A DNA stretch of 64,000 bases, from contig NZ_CANMYE010000008.1 of NCBI RefSeq assembly GCF_947502065.1, forward strand, positions 47,889-111,888, given 5' to 3'. A program made the translations under genes and the position numbers. This document shows positions 26,206-34,765 of this stretch, piece by piece; position 1 is the first letter of the stretch; each line of letters begins with the position of its first letter. Origin of the DNA: an uncultured Pseudoteredinibacter sp. (lineage in GTDB: Bacteria; Pseudomonadota; Gammaproteobacteria; Pseudomonadales; Cellvibrionaceae). The notes beneath the pieces were generated by a model. It was not told where the DNA came from. It did no database searches and worked only from the letters and a program-made list of their open reading frames with translations.

Positions 26206-27302
26206 TAGTTCCTAGCCTCCTCAATTAGCCTCTCTAAGCTTTCAATAAGCTTGGCATTCTGATTTTTTGAGATTACATCATCTTTTAGAACTGGAGACGC
26301 TTCAGTATTTGCGACAGCATCCACAGAGATAGCTAGTGGTAGCGCATTCGCAGATTTTAGCAATTCAATATTTTCATTTAGCTGCTTTACTTGTACTGAC
26401 AAAACTTTCGGCCATATTTTATTTGGCCGCCAATCATCTTGAGCTTCGTCTTGCAGTACAGCAAGAATTCTGTGCTCTGCGAACGCGGCGCTTGATCTTT
26501 TTATAAGTTCAATTTGCGCCAACACTGGAAGGCGATAAAAGAGCACATCAATTTGACCAGTGTCTGACAACCATTGCTCTAAAACCTTTATATCATTTGC
26601 CAAAGCCGTACTCACTATCTCTAGCAACTGCCGTCTTCTTTGGGTATTTTGGTTGTCATTAATTTTATAATCATTTACACGCTCCGCATTGGAAATATTA
26701 TCACCCCAGAGCAAGAACCCTAATGGCAAATAGCCAAGTATAGCTTCACTTGGATCTGTAATCGCATGCTGCGAACGTACTGATGACTCATTTATTTCAA
26801 CAAGCAAATCATTAACAATGCCTACTCCCCTATAAGGGCCAAAATCATCTATATAACCAACAGCAATTGGATACGGATCAATCGCTAACCAGATATTACG
26901 CTGCTCAGCATATACGTTAGGCATTGACTGATGAAACTGCGCAACTGTGGCCAAAGCTTGATAAGAGAGATAGCTCGCTAACCACTGCTCTTTTACGGCC
27001 AAGAGCGACCCTTCGTTGGGATTGCTTAGGAAGTCATCAACCAGCTCATTTAATACGCTTAGTTTCTGCCTATTATCTGAGGCCGATACCCTTACAGCCT
27101 TCCAATATTCCGCTACCAGTTTCTTTAGCTTTAATTCGTCATCCTGGCTCAGCAGCAAGCTTTCCGTTTTTATCTCGGTTATTGTTTCATCCTGCAGCTG
27201 CTCTGGAGCTTCATTGCACCCCAGCAAGGAAAGCTGCAAAGCAAAAAGTGCAACCAAAGAGGGCAAAGATGGCATTGAGAGTGCCGAAATCCTTTTTCTC
27301 AT
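26205..27302 (-). CDS. Imelysin-like lipoprotein lacking the HxxE motif
   Basis: A 365-residue protein with a lipoprotein signal (LQLSLLGC). The region YPIAVGYIDDFGPYRGVGIVN, then ITDPSEAILGYLPLGFLLWGDN, follows the imelysin/peptidase M75 pattern, whose members are periplasmic iron-uptake proteins (EfeO/IrpA type). In the usual motif GxHxxE the His and Glu are replaced here (GYLPLG), so metal binding in the normal way is unlikely. The start ATG shares an ATGA overlap with the stop of the HAD gene, showing translational coupling. The function is open. Confidence 0.78.
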   Translation of the reverse strand: MRKRISALSMPSLPSLVALFALQLSLLGCNEAPEQLQDETITEIKTESLLLSQDDELKLKKLVAEYWKAVRVSASDNRQKLSVLNELVDDFLSNPNEGSLLAVKEQWLASYLSYQALATVAQFHQSMPNVYAEQRNIWLAIDPYPIAVGYIDDFGPYRGVGIVNDLLVEINESSVRSQHAITDPSEAILGYLPLGFLLWGDNISNAERVNDYKINDNQNTQRRRQLLEIVSTALANDIKVLEQWLSDTGQIDVLFYRLPVLAQIELIKRSSAAFAEHRILAVLQDEAQDDWRPNKIWPKVLSVQVKQLNENIELLKSANALPLAISVDAVANTEASPVLKDDVISKNQNAKLIESLERLIEEARN

Positions 27303-27952
27303 CGCAAACTAATCACAGGTATATTATTTTCAACACAGTACTTTTTAAGCTTTTCATCTGGATCTACAGCAACAGGTTTATCGACCACCTTTAGCAGGGG
27401 CAAGTCGTTGTGGGAGTCGGAATAGAAATAGGCACCTGATATTGATTCATTATTTTGGGCCAACCAAGTTTCAAGCCTCTCTACTTTTCCTTGCTGAAAG
27501 GTTGGCGTAGAAATAACTCTGCCAGTAAAGTAGTCACCTTCTTGCTCCAGTTCCGGAGCCAGTAACAGCTCAACCCCCAAGAGCTTAACAATAGGACGGG
27601 TGATATAGCTGCTAGTCGCGGTAATTACCATTATGGTGTGCCCCTGACTCCTGTGCTCATCCAAGAGAGCTGCGGCTTTGGGTAACATTACCTTTTTTAT
27701 TTTTTCTTCCATAAACTTGGATCTTATAGATTCACGTTTGGAAGCCTCAATGGAGTTAATACCGCTAGCAACAAACTGTAAATAGGAATAGATATCTAAT
27801 TCGCCGCGCTTATAGTCCTGATAGAACTTTTCATTTTTTGCACCGTATTCCGCAGCATCTACTAAACCTTCCTCTACGAGAAACTCACCCCATAAATTAT
27901 CACTGTCGTCACAAATCAGGGTGTTATCAAGATCAAATAGCGCAAGGGTCAT
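27299..27952 (-). CDS. HAD superfamily IB phosphatase
   Basis: A 217-residue HAD hydrolase of the phosphoserine-phosphatase-like IB class. Motif I is ALFDLDNTLI with two catalytic Asp, motif II is VITATSSY, motif III supplies a Lys around FQQGKVERL, and motif IV is YFYSDSHNDLPLL. In Pseudomonas a similar gene lies next to rppH, as here, where it is divergent from rppH. The ATG at 27952 begins just before motif I; a longer frame adds 21 unlikely residues. The substrate is not determined. Its stop overlaps the imelysin-like start by 4 bp. Confidence 0.88.
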   Translation of the reverse strand: MTLALFDLDNTLICDDSDNLWGEFLVEEGLVDAAEYGAKNEKFYQDYKRGELDIYSYLQFVASGINSIEASKRESIRSKFMEEKIKKVMLPKAAALLDEHRSQGHTIMVITATSSYITRPIVKLLGVELLLAPELEQEGDYFTGRVISTPTFQQGKVERLETWLAQNNESISGAYFYSDSHNDLPLLKVVDKPVAVDPDEKLKKYCVENNIPVISLR

Positions 27953-28161
27953 GGTGCCGCTCTCTATATATTGTAGAAAGGCTCTATTGTAGGGTAAAAG
28001 CATTCTAGTAGGCACAGTAAATTTACCTCAACTTATGGCCCTAGTGTCAAACTTGTGAAACAATGTTAGCAATTAAATTTTTGAGGCTGCTACGCAGATC
28101 AGCAAAATGTACCTCCGTGCTCTGCTATTGATCGCGTTTATAGCCACCCCTGGAGCAATCC

Positions 28162-28656
28162 TTGATAGACGCAGATGGTTTTCGTCCCAATGTTGGGATC
28201 ATAATTTGTAATAACAAAGGCCAAGCCCTTTGGGCACGCCGGATTGGCGGCCAAGATGCCTGGCAATTTCCCCAAGGCGGGATCGATGACAATGAATCTC
28301 CGGAACAAGCACTTTACCGAGAACTATATGAAGAAGTTGGTTTGGAGAAGTCAGATGTCGAGATACTCGCGGTCACCCGTGGCTGGCTGCGATACCGCCT
28401 TCCTAAGCGCTTAATTCGCAGGCACTCTAACCCTTTGTGCATCGGTCAAAAGCAGAAGTGGTATTTACTGCGCATGCTTTGCGAGGACAGTAAAGTTTGT
28501 TTGAATAAAGTTGGAAGCGCTGAATTCGACCATTGGAAATGGGTAAATTACTGGTACCCAATAGGCAAAGTTGTCTCTTTTAAGCAAGAAGTCTATCGAC
28601 GCGCCCTGAAAGAATTGGCACCTAGACACAGCACACTAGAAGAGAGTGGCCATTAA
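28162..28656 (+). CDS. rppH: RNA pyrophosphohydrolase RppH
   Basis: A 164-residue Nudix enzyme that removes pyrophosphate from mRNA 5' ends and so triggers decay. The start IDADGFRPNVGIIICN and the Nudix box from GGIDDNESPEQALYRELYEE through VGL match E. coli RppH closely. The start codon is TTG, fixed by alignment to the conserved N-terminus and by GGAG about 7 nt upstream; no in-frame ATG is available. ptsP, which follows rppH in E. coli and Pseudomonas, is not present. The gene ends at a strong terminator. Confidence 0.94.
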   Translation: MIDADGFRPNVGIIICNNKGQALWARRIGGQDAWQFPQGGIDDNESPEQALYRELYEEVGLEKSDVEILAVTRGWLRYRLPKRLIRRHSNPLCIGQKQKWYLLRMLCEDSKVCLNKVGSAEFDHWKWVNYWYPIGKVVSFKQEVYRRALKELAPRHSTLEESGH

Positions 28657-28705
28657 ACTTTAGCTGCTGCTTATACCTTATATAACAGCTGCAATGATTT
28701 AAGCA

Positions 28706-28744
28706 GCCACAAAAAAAGCCGCATATAGCGGCTTTTTTTGTGGC
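28706..28744. terminator. Bidirectional terminator with 17-bp stem
   Basis: GCCACAAAAAAAGCCGC pairs perfectly with GCGGCTTTTTTTGTGGC over a 5-nt loop. It has T runs in both directions and serves rppH from the left and the TPR gene from the right. Confidence 0.9.
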
Positions 28745-28757
28745 TTTAACTAATAGC

Positions 28758-30119
28758 TTATGAAGCTGCTAGTTTGCGTTCACGCTCAAGCTCATTTTGA
28801 CAGTACTTAATCCAACCGTTCGCAAATTTCTTGCTACGCTTGTCTTTAGCCGCCTCCTTAAAATGCTTGATAGCTGCGCCATAGCGTTTTTGGTTAGCAT
28901 TGGCCATTCCCAAAGTAATATAAAGCTGATCTTTACGCTTTACACCACCTTTCTTCAAAGCCTTCTCACCAACCTCAACGGCCTTCTTGTTATTATCGCT
29001 GTCTAGGTAAATACCAGCCAAACGAGCATACAAGTCACCACCATCAGATTTTGACGCCGCCTGTTCCATTACTGGAATCGACTTTTTAACTTCCTGAGAC
29101 ATACGCAGAGAAGTCGCATAAACTTCTAAGTTTTTGGAAGTTGGCTCAATAATCTTGTCTGCCAAGCCTTTTTTCATGATCTTTGCGGCCATATAGGGTA
29201 CATCTTCACCCATATACAGATACGCTAAGTTCATCAGCTCTTTTTCTTTGGTCAAGCCGCCCATTTGATACACAGCATCATAGGCGTACAACTGATCCTT
29301 CTCGCGGTTATCCAAGCCATACATGCCGGCTAAACGACGCCAGTAAGTAGCCTTAGGATACAAACGCACCAACCTCTCAAGAATACCAATTACCTTCTTG
29401 GTATCGTTCTTGTCGTAGTACAAAGCACTTAGGATCTGAAACCAGTTCTCTTTAGGTGTTTTACCCTTTTTATCGTACATCTCTACCGCGTTATTGATAG
29501 AGTTGATGGCCTTGCTGGTCTTTTTATTGGTGTAGTAAACCTGACCTAACATTGCATGGGCATCTGCACCGATAATCGGGGCTATACTCATCCACTTTTC
29601 AAGGGTCTTTTCGGCCTCGATTGTATCTTCCAATACAAACTGAAGCTGACCAACAATATAAAGAGTTTGCACTTCAAGGCCTAGAGGAATATCCGGGCTC
29701 ATTGACAGCAGCAATTTATACTCTTTAATTGCATTTCTATAATCTTCCAAACTGTAATAAGCATAGCCTTTCAGATTATAGACATTGCCCTTTTCGTAGC
29801 GATTAAACTTACTCATATTGATTTCATCGAGAAGTTTAAGAGCGCCTCGGTAGTCTGGCTCCCCCTTTTCAGGGTTGATCAGCGCATTAGGGGCTTCAAG
29901 TTTTTTAAACACCTTTTGACTAAGAGCTGGTGTTTTACGAGTTTTCTGGGCAGGCTTTTTCTTCGCATCTTGAGCGTAAGCCGCACCGAAAGTCGCGTCT
30001 TGGTTAAAAGCTTTCATCACCACACTTGAGACTGCTGGGGCAAGCATTAGCGGTGCCGCCAGCAGAGTGTGTTTGACGAGCTTTGTTGCCGCAGCCGTCA
30101 TTTTCATGTTGTTACCCAT
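28758..30119 (-). CDS. TPR-repeat periplasmic protein of the TonB2 system
   Basis: A 453-residue protein, last gene of the TonB operon. The N-terminus has a hydrophobic export segment (TLLAAPLMLAPAVSS). Tetratricopeptide repeats then run through most of the length, for example NVYNLKGYAYYSLEDYRNAI, AHAMLGQVYYTNKKTSKAI and KRKDQLYITLGMANANQKRY. TPR genes downstream of TonB2/TtpC clusters are known in Vibrio and Shewanella, where they support TonB2 function. The ATG lies one base after the tonB stop; a second ATG four codons later is possible. Role inferred from context and repeats. Confidence 0.87.
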   Translation of the reverse strand: MGNNMKMTAAATKLVKHTLLAAPLMLAPAVSSVVMKAFNQDATFGAAYAQDAKKKPAQKTRKTPALSQKVFKKLEAPNALINPEKGEPDYRGALKLLDEINMSKFNRYEKGNVYNLKGYAYYSLEDYRNAIKEYKLLLSMSPDIPLGLEVQTLYIVGQLQFVLEDTIEAEKTLEKWMSIAPIIGADAHAMLGQVYYTNKKTSKAINSINNAVEMYDKKGKTPKENWFQILSALYYDKNDTKKVIGILERLVRLYPKATYWRRLAGMYGLDNREKDQLYAYDAVYQMGGLTKEKELMNLAYLYMGEDVPYMAAKIMKKGLADKIIEPTSKNLEVYATSLRMSQEVKKSIPVMEQAASKSDGGDLYARLAGIYLDSDNNKKAVEVGEKALKKGGVKRKDQLYITLGMANANQKRYGAAIKHFKEAAKDKRSKKFANGWIKYCQNELERERKLAAS

Positions 30120-30120
30120 T

Positions 30121-30735
30121 CTATTTTGCAATGGCGAAGGTAATCTTGTTTCGAACACCTGGAACCTCAATTGGCTCGCCGTCAATAACCCGTGGCTTGT
30201 ACTTGAACTTCAAGGCTGCCTTCATTGCCGCTTTGGCAAAGATGGTGGAGCCTTCAGGCACATGCTCTACAACTACCGGGTTAGCAACCGCACCACTTTT
30301 GGTCACGGTAAACTCAACAATTACATAACCTTCAATACCACGGCTGAGCGCTCGACGAGGATACTGGGGCTGAACCTTCACGATAGGCAAGTATTCACCA
30401 TCGGAAGAGAAGCCGCCAACACCAGCCACATTTAGATTTGCCTGCACCTTCGGCGCACCCATATTGATAGCGTCTGGGCTAACATCAGGGGTGTCGAAAT
30501 CAGGTTGAGGCATCTCTGGTGGTGGCTCATCTGGCTCTTCAGGTTTTTCAGGTTTCTCAGTTTCGAAGCGGGTCTCGATCTTGGTTTCTGGCATATGAAT
30601 ATCGGCAATTTTAGTCGCCTCACCTTCTTCAGGTTCTGTCATATTCGCCGCGATCAAAGTATGCATCAAAACGAACAAGCCAAAAGTCACTGCCAGTGCA
30701 ACGGCTCCGGCTATTATGAGTCGTATTGGATTCAT
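30121..30735 (-). CDS. tonB: TonB energy-transducer protein (TonB2 type)
   Basis: A 204-residue periplasm-spanning protein that carries energy from the ExbB-ExbD motor to outer-membrane receptors. It has an N-terminal membrane anchor (LIIAGAVALAVTFGLFVLM), a short Pro/Glu/Lys-rich linker (EKPEKPEEPDEPPPEMPQP), and a C-terminal TonB domain (VKVQPQYPRRALSRGIEGYV then VIVEFTVTKSG). The short linker is typical of TonB2 proteins. It lies 8 bp after exbD and 1 bp before the TPR gene. Confidence 0.94.
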   Translation of the reverse strand: MNPIRLIIAGAVALAVTFGLFVLMHTLIAANMTEPEEGEATKIADIHMPETKIETRFETEKPEKPEEPDEPPPEMPQPDFDTPDVSPDAINMGAPKVQANLNVAGVGGFSSDGEYLPIVKVQPQYPRRALSRGIEGYVIVEFTVTKSGAVANPVVVEHVPEGSTIFAKAAMKAALKFKYKPRVIDGEPIEVPGVRNKITFAIAK

Positions 30736-30743
30736 AGCTTGCC

Positions 30744-31142
30744 CTAGTTCTTCTCTGTAGCCACAGCAACGTCAGTGACACCCAAATCACGGGCAGCATC
30801 CACTACCAGAGTTAAGGTTTCAATGCTTGCTTTGTCATCTGCCTGAACCACAATTCCCCCTTTCGGGTTTTCCGCACGCAATTGCTCGATGCGATTTCGC
30901 ACCTGGCGCTCGTCGATACGACTCTTGTCGATCCAGATTTCATTGTTGTCGCTAATCGCAATCAAGATATTCGACTTGTACTTCTGCTCTGCAGTCGTCG
31001 CATCAGGTCGATTAATCTCGATTCCCGTCTCCTTAATAAAGGAAGCCGTTACGATGAAGAAGATCAACATGATGAACACCACGTCTAGCATGGGTGTTAA
31101 GTCGATGCCGCCTTCTTCTTCAACTTTTCTTTTTTTGGCCAT
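30744..31142 (-). CDS. exbD: ExbD biopolymer transport protein
   Basis: A 132-residue ExbD/TolR protein. One N-terminal transmembrane segment follows the sequence GGIDLTPMLDVVFIMLIFFI; the Asp in PMLDVVF is the proton-relay residue of the motor. The periplasmic domain follows (IEINRPDAT onward). It works with ExbB as the proton-driven motor for TonB. Position third in the motor set and short spacing to tonB support assignment to the TonB2-type system. Confidence 0.94.
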   Translation of the reverse strand: MAKKRKVEEEGGIDLTPMLDVVFIMLIFFIVTASFIKETGIEINRPDATTAEQKYKSNILIAISDNNEIWIDKSRIDERQVRNRIEQLRAENPKGGIVVQADDKASIETLTLVVDAARDLGVTDVAVATEKN

Positions 31143-31210
31143 GGTTACTCTCTTAACATAACCGATTAATACTTAGCGTCTGCCTTGTGGGCACCAAGCA
31201 GTCTGGCTGC

Positions 31211-31738
31211 TTAGTGGTCCATCGTCAGGTGATCGGCAAGTAACTGATTTTCGCGTTCGGCAATACGAGTGACTAGAGTGTTACCAAATACGCCCGAAAG
31301 CGCCGCAACCATACCCGCCATTGTCGGGATTGTTGCTTTGGATACACCACTAGCCATGGATTTCGCATCACCACCACCAGTAATGGCCAATACGTTAAAC
31401 ACTTCGATCATCCCCCATACAGTACCTAATAGACCAAATAATGGCGCTAGGGATACTAGGGTTTCAATCATACTCATGTTAATGCGTACATTCTCACTAA
31501 CACGAGAGATCAGTGCATAACGAATTTGGTGGGCATTCCAAGATTGGCGCTCTGGACGAGCTTCCCAAACATCTAAAGCACCTTGCACGTCGCGCTTTAG
31601 ATTACCCTTGAAATACCACAAACGTTCAAAAATCAGTGTCCACATGACGAAAGTCAGGATGGCGATCAAGATAAGAACCTCGCCACCCGACTCCACAAAG
31701 GCCTTAATGGCTTCTAATTGATCCATTAATGCCGTCAT
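31211..31738 (-). CDS. exbB: ExbB/MotA/TolQ proton channel (short ExbB)
   Basis: A 175-residue MotA/TolQ/ExbB family channel with three hydrophobic segments. The conserved stretch ETLVSLAPLFGLLGTVWGMIE then FNVLA is in place, as is the later VSKATIPTMAGMVAAL segment. It is the channel partner of ExbD. The ATG has AGGAG 7 nt upstream, formed over the ttpC stop codon, so the two are coupled. An in-frame TTG two codons earlier is not needed. Confidence 0.92.
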   Translation of the reverse strand: MTALMDQLEAIKAFVESGGEVLILIAILTFVMWTLIFERLWYFKGNLKRDVQGALDVWEARPERQSWNAHQIRYALISRVSENVRINMSMIETLVSLAPLFGLLGTVWGMIEVFNVLAITGGGDAKSMASGVSKATIPTMAGMVAALSGVFGNTLVTRIAERENQLLADHLTMDH

Positions 31739-31748
31739 GAGCAATCTC

Positions 31749-33119
31749 CTACTTAGCTTCTACGTTTTCAGCTACTAGACCAGCGCTTTGCTCATCTAAG
31801 ATGTGCAATACACGCTGCGCACGACCGTTAACCAAGGTGTGCATCAATACAGTAGGAATAGCTACAACCAGACCCAGCACTGTGGTCACTAGAGCACCAG
31901 AGATACCGCCGGCCATTGCCTTAGGATCACCAGCACCGAAGATAGTAATCGCCTGGAAGGTCACGATCATACCGGTTACGGTACCCAATAGACCCAATAG
32001 CGGTGCCACAGCAGAGATAATCTTCAATAGCTGCAAGCCAGATTCGATAGCAGGCTTTTCTTTTAGAACCGCCTCTTCTAGCTTCAGTTCCAAAGTTTCG
32101 CCATCTAGACCAGGATTGTCTTCTGCAACTTTCAACACACGACCCAGAGGGTTGTTAGTGTTGGCCTTGTCAGACTTCAACTGAGCACTAACCTTGGCAG
32201 ACATGCCAGTTAGAACGATCAAGCGGAAGATAGCCAATAGCATTGCGAATACACCAACACCAGTAATGATGTAACCAACTAGGTCACCCTGATGCCAGCG
32301 CTCAACGATAGATGGGCTGTTAATTAATGCACCTAGGTAAGTACCGCCGGAAGGACCAGTAGGGTCAACACCAACCTTGGTAAAGGTACCAGGGGCGGCA
32401 GACTCTAGATCTTTAGCAGCAGCTTGGAAAGCAGTAGGCTGACGCAGCAGCTCTTCTAGCTTGCCTTCTTTGAAAGTTAGGTAGTTACCATCAGAAACCA
32501 GGTTGTATGTACCAATACGAATAACGTCTTGGTCAGCCTTGTCACCATTTGGCTTGATTACGGTACCAGTGAACTTAGTCACTTTACCGCCTTCGATGGT
32601 TTCACGCTGGATTTCGTACCACAACTGCTCAATCTCTTCGATAGTAGGCAGTTGATCGGCGCTGTTCATCTTCTCGATCAGGTTATCAAGAAATACACCG
32701 CGCTCACCGTACTGAGCACTTACCAGAGAGTTATCAACGTTAGCACGCAAATCACCTGCTGCAGAAGTTAGGTGACCGAAAAGTTCTTTCAAGGAACCTA
32801 AACGCTCTTGCAACTGCTGGCGTTTCTGGTCAACAGCAACTTCGTTTTCTTCGTAGTTTTTCTCTAAACGAACAGAACGAGCTTCTTCGTTGGCTTTAGT
32901 CTGCTTAGCTTGGTTTAACAAAGCCTGCTGGTTAGCCTTTTGGCGACGAAACTCAGCTTCACGCTTACGCTGATCAGCAGTTTCAGCCACTTTGGCATCT
33001 TTAACCATTTTCAGCAGTTCATCCAAAGATGCCGCTTTGTCCTGGGCCATAGCAGTGCCTGCAGACAGCATGCCCGCTGCGGCAATAGCAATAACGCGCT
33101 TGGCGAAGGTCATTTTCAT
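31749..33119 (-). CDS. ttpC: TtpC-type MotA/TolQ/ExbB protein with periplasmic extension
   Basis: A 456-residue protein combining a signal peptide (SAGTAMAQ), a long charged periplasmic coiled coil (about residues 30-260; many Glu, Arg, Gln, Asn) and a C-terminal MotA/TolQ/ExbB channel domain (APLLGLLGTVTGMIVTFQAI). This arrangement is that of TtpC, the fourth essential component of the TonB2 system in Vibrio. Its start overlaps the stop of the upstream DUF3450 gene by 4 bp (ATGA). The coiled coil may meet the DUF3450 protein in the periplasm; that is inference. Confidence 0.9.
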   Translation of the reverse strand: MKMTFAKRVIAIAAAGMLSAGTAMAQDKAASLDELLKMVKDAKVAETADQRKREAEFRRQKANQQALLNQAKQTKANEEARSVRLEKNYEENEVAVDQKRQQLQERLGSLKELFGHLTSAAGDLRANVDNSLVSAQYGERGVFLDNLIEKMNSADQLPTIEEIEQLWYEIQRETIEGGKVTKFTGTVIKPNGDKADQDVIRIGTYNLVSDGNYLTFKEGKLEELLRQPTAFQAAAKDLESAAPGTFTKVGVDPTGPSGGTYLGALINSPSIVERWHQGDLVGYIITGVGVFAMLLAIFRLIVLTGMSAKVSAQLKSDKANTNNPLGRVLKVAEDNPGLDGETLELKLEEAVLKEKPAIESGLQLLKIISAVAPLLGLLGTVTGMIVTFQAITIFGAGDPKAMAGGISGALVTTVLGLVVAIPTVLMHTLVNGRAQRVLHILDEQSAGLVAENVEAK

Positions 33120-33901
33120 TGTGCAGCCTCCGGAGCCAAAATTGGTAGATCCATAATGTCGATTGTTGCTTGTTTCTTAGCGATCTTGATGCCTTTTAGG
33201 ATGGCAGCACGATATTCACCAGAATCAATCGCTTCCCACTGACGGCTGCTAGCGTTATAAGCGCCAGACTTTTGGGTGTCAGTAGTTTGGTACATTAGGG
33301 CGATACGACCAACGCGCAGAATATTAACTTCACGCTCTTGACCGTCGATTTCTAGAGTATCTTTGTAAGTATCGATTTTACGACCGTACTCAGACTCGAT
33401 TTTGTAGGCTTCTAGAACCTGACGGAACTTCTCAGATACTGGGATATCAGCACGTTCCTGGTTATTGCGTAGCATCTCAAGACGCTCTTCACGCTCAGCG
33501 GTGTGGAAAGGCATATCCAAAGCAACGAACTGCTCTAGACCTTCCAACATGCGCAGGATAAGTGGCTGGATCTGACGCTCCATTACCGTTACTTGATCGA
33601 TGGAGTTAGTCAGATTGTCGATAACCTTCAACTGGCTAGCAATTTGCTTTTCCAACTGCTTGTTATAAACACGCAAACCTTCGATTTGCTTGTTTACGGT
33701 TTTGAAATCTTGTAACAAACTGCCAGTTTGCTCGGCAATTTTATCGATTTTCTGTTGAGACTGGGCCCCTGACTGGGCTTTAGTCTGACCAACCTTAAGG
33801 ATGGCATCAATAGTTTGATCTGCTTGGGCTACACTCCCCATGAGCGTGCCGGCAGAAAGCACAGTGGTTAAAGCCACGGCTTTCAATCGCTGCTTCTTCA
33901 T
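33116..33901 (-). CDS. DUF3450 periplasmic coiled-coil protein of the TonB2 system
   Basis: A 261-residue exported protein: signal peptide ending SVAQA, then a coiled coil rich in Gln and Lys (about 40-110; DQTIDAILKVGQTKA, KQLEKQIASQLK), then a globular C-terminal part with WEAIDSGEYRAAILKGIKIA. DUF3450 genes occur first in TtpC/TonB2 clusters. It is the first gene of the six-gene operon, coupled to ttpC by a 4-bp overlap. A 9-bp inverted repeat lies 54 bp upstream. The exact function is not known. Confidence 0.87.
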   Translation of the reverse strand: MKKQRLKAVALTTVLSAGTLMGSVAQADQTIDAILKVGQTKAQSGAQSQQKIDKIAEQTGSLLQDFKTVNKQIEGLRVYNKQLEKQIASQLKVIDNLTNSIDQVTVMERQIQPLILRMLEGLEQFVALDMPFHTAEREERLEMLRNNQERADIPVSEKFRQVLEAYKIESEYGRKIDTYKDTLEIDGQEREVNILRVGRIALMYQTTDTQKSGAYNASSRQWEAIDSGEYRAAILKGIKIAKKQATIDIMDLPILAPEAAQ

Positions 33902-34207
33902 ATTTCCCCCAACTCGGGTGCTTCTGTCTACTAAGTTTGCGACGTTCTCTAACTGGTAAATGGCTTATAAAAATTATCCATTTACCGAGGTCAAGAGTGC
34001 GCCATTGTAATAACAGGCTGGAGCAAGATTCAACGGTTAATCCGGCTCCCCTGAAAATTGTGTAATTAAGTATCAGCTAGGTAACACATTACCCATCTGC
34101 AATCGGGCACTAAGGTAACATATAAATTAAACCTGTCACAGGGCGGTTAAAATCAACACAATCGAGCATTTTTTGAGCGATCCCGAATGAATACTCAGAA
34201 AATGTTA
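33902..34207. other. 306-bp gene-free region upstream of the TonB operon
   Basis: Contains a perfect 9-bp inverted repeat (33955-33986, listed separately). I see no coding sequence and no convincing Fur-type 19-bp box. It should carry the promoter for the TonB operon on the minus strand and the 3' end of the folA transcript. Confidence 0.5.
33955..33986. promoter_or_regulatory. Perfect 9-bp inverted repeat upstream of the TonB operon
   Basis: GGTAAATGG and CCATTTACC are separated by 14 bp of A/T-rich sequence, centred about 70 bp upstream of the first gene of the TonB operon. It could be an operator or a 5'-leader hairpin. Binding protein unknown. Confidence 0.5.
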
Positions 34208-34723
34208 CTAGGTATTTTTGTCTCCAGAAGTAACACGCTCCAATACGCAGAAAGCATATGGATACGGATTACGCTCACAGGCCGCATGTTTTTCGCAGGA
34301 AATTTCACGCCATTGGGCGGTATCTAGCGACGGAAAAAAAGCGTCGCCTTCTAGCTCGGTGTAAACCCTGGTAAGAAAAATTTTATCCGCGCGCTCTAGT
34401 GACTGACGGTAGATCTCAGCACCACCAATAATCATGACATCGCTGTGCGGATAAAGTTGCTCAGCGAGCTCAATCGCAGCGCTAATATTATTTTCTACTC
34501 GCACGCCTTCATGCTGCCAATCATGCTGCCGAGTGATAACGATATTTTCTCGACCCGGTAGCGGGCGACCAATAGAGTCAAAGGTTTTGCGCCCCATAAT
34601 TATCGGTTTCGACATGGTGACTTGCTTAAAATACTGCAAATCCTTTGGCAGGTGCCAGGGCATTTTATTATCAATACCAATAACATTATTTTCAGCAGCT
34701 GCAACTACCAGACAAATACTCAC
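34208..34723 (-). CDS. folA: Dihydrofolate reductase
   Basis: A 171-residue enzyme reducing dihydrofolate to tetrahydrofolate with NADPH. Motifs: VVAAAENNVIGIDNKMPWHL with the catalytic acidic residue in LPKDL, MGRKTFDSIGRPLPGR, and VMIIGGAEIY. The start is GTG with AAGGG 8 nt upstream; no closer ATG exists in frame. It lies 42 bp after thyA on the same strand, so the enzyme that produces dihydrofolate and the enzyme that recycles it are probably expressed together. Confidence 0.96.
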   Translation of the reverse strand: MSICLVVAAAENNVIGIDNKMPWHLPKDLQYFKQVTMSKPIIMGRKTFDSIGRPLPGRENIVITRQHDWQHEGVRVENNISAAIELAEQLYPHSDVMIIGGAEIYRQSLERADKIFLTRVYTELEGDAFFPSLDTAQWREISCEKHAACERNPYPYAFCVLERVTSGDKNT

Positions 34724-34765
34724 AAAAATTACCCTTAATAAATCTCAGTATTTATTGAACAACTT

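Noticed and set aside
33902..34207. Fur box for the TonB operon
   Set aside because: I looked for GATAAT-type hexamer arrays and found none that fit; only a 9-bp inverted repeat of different sequence.
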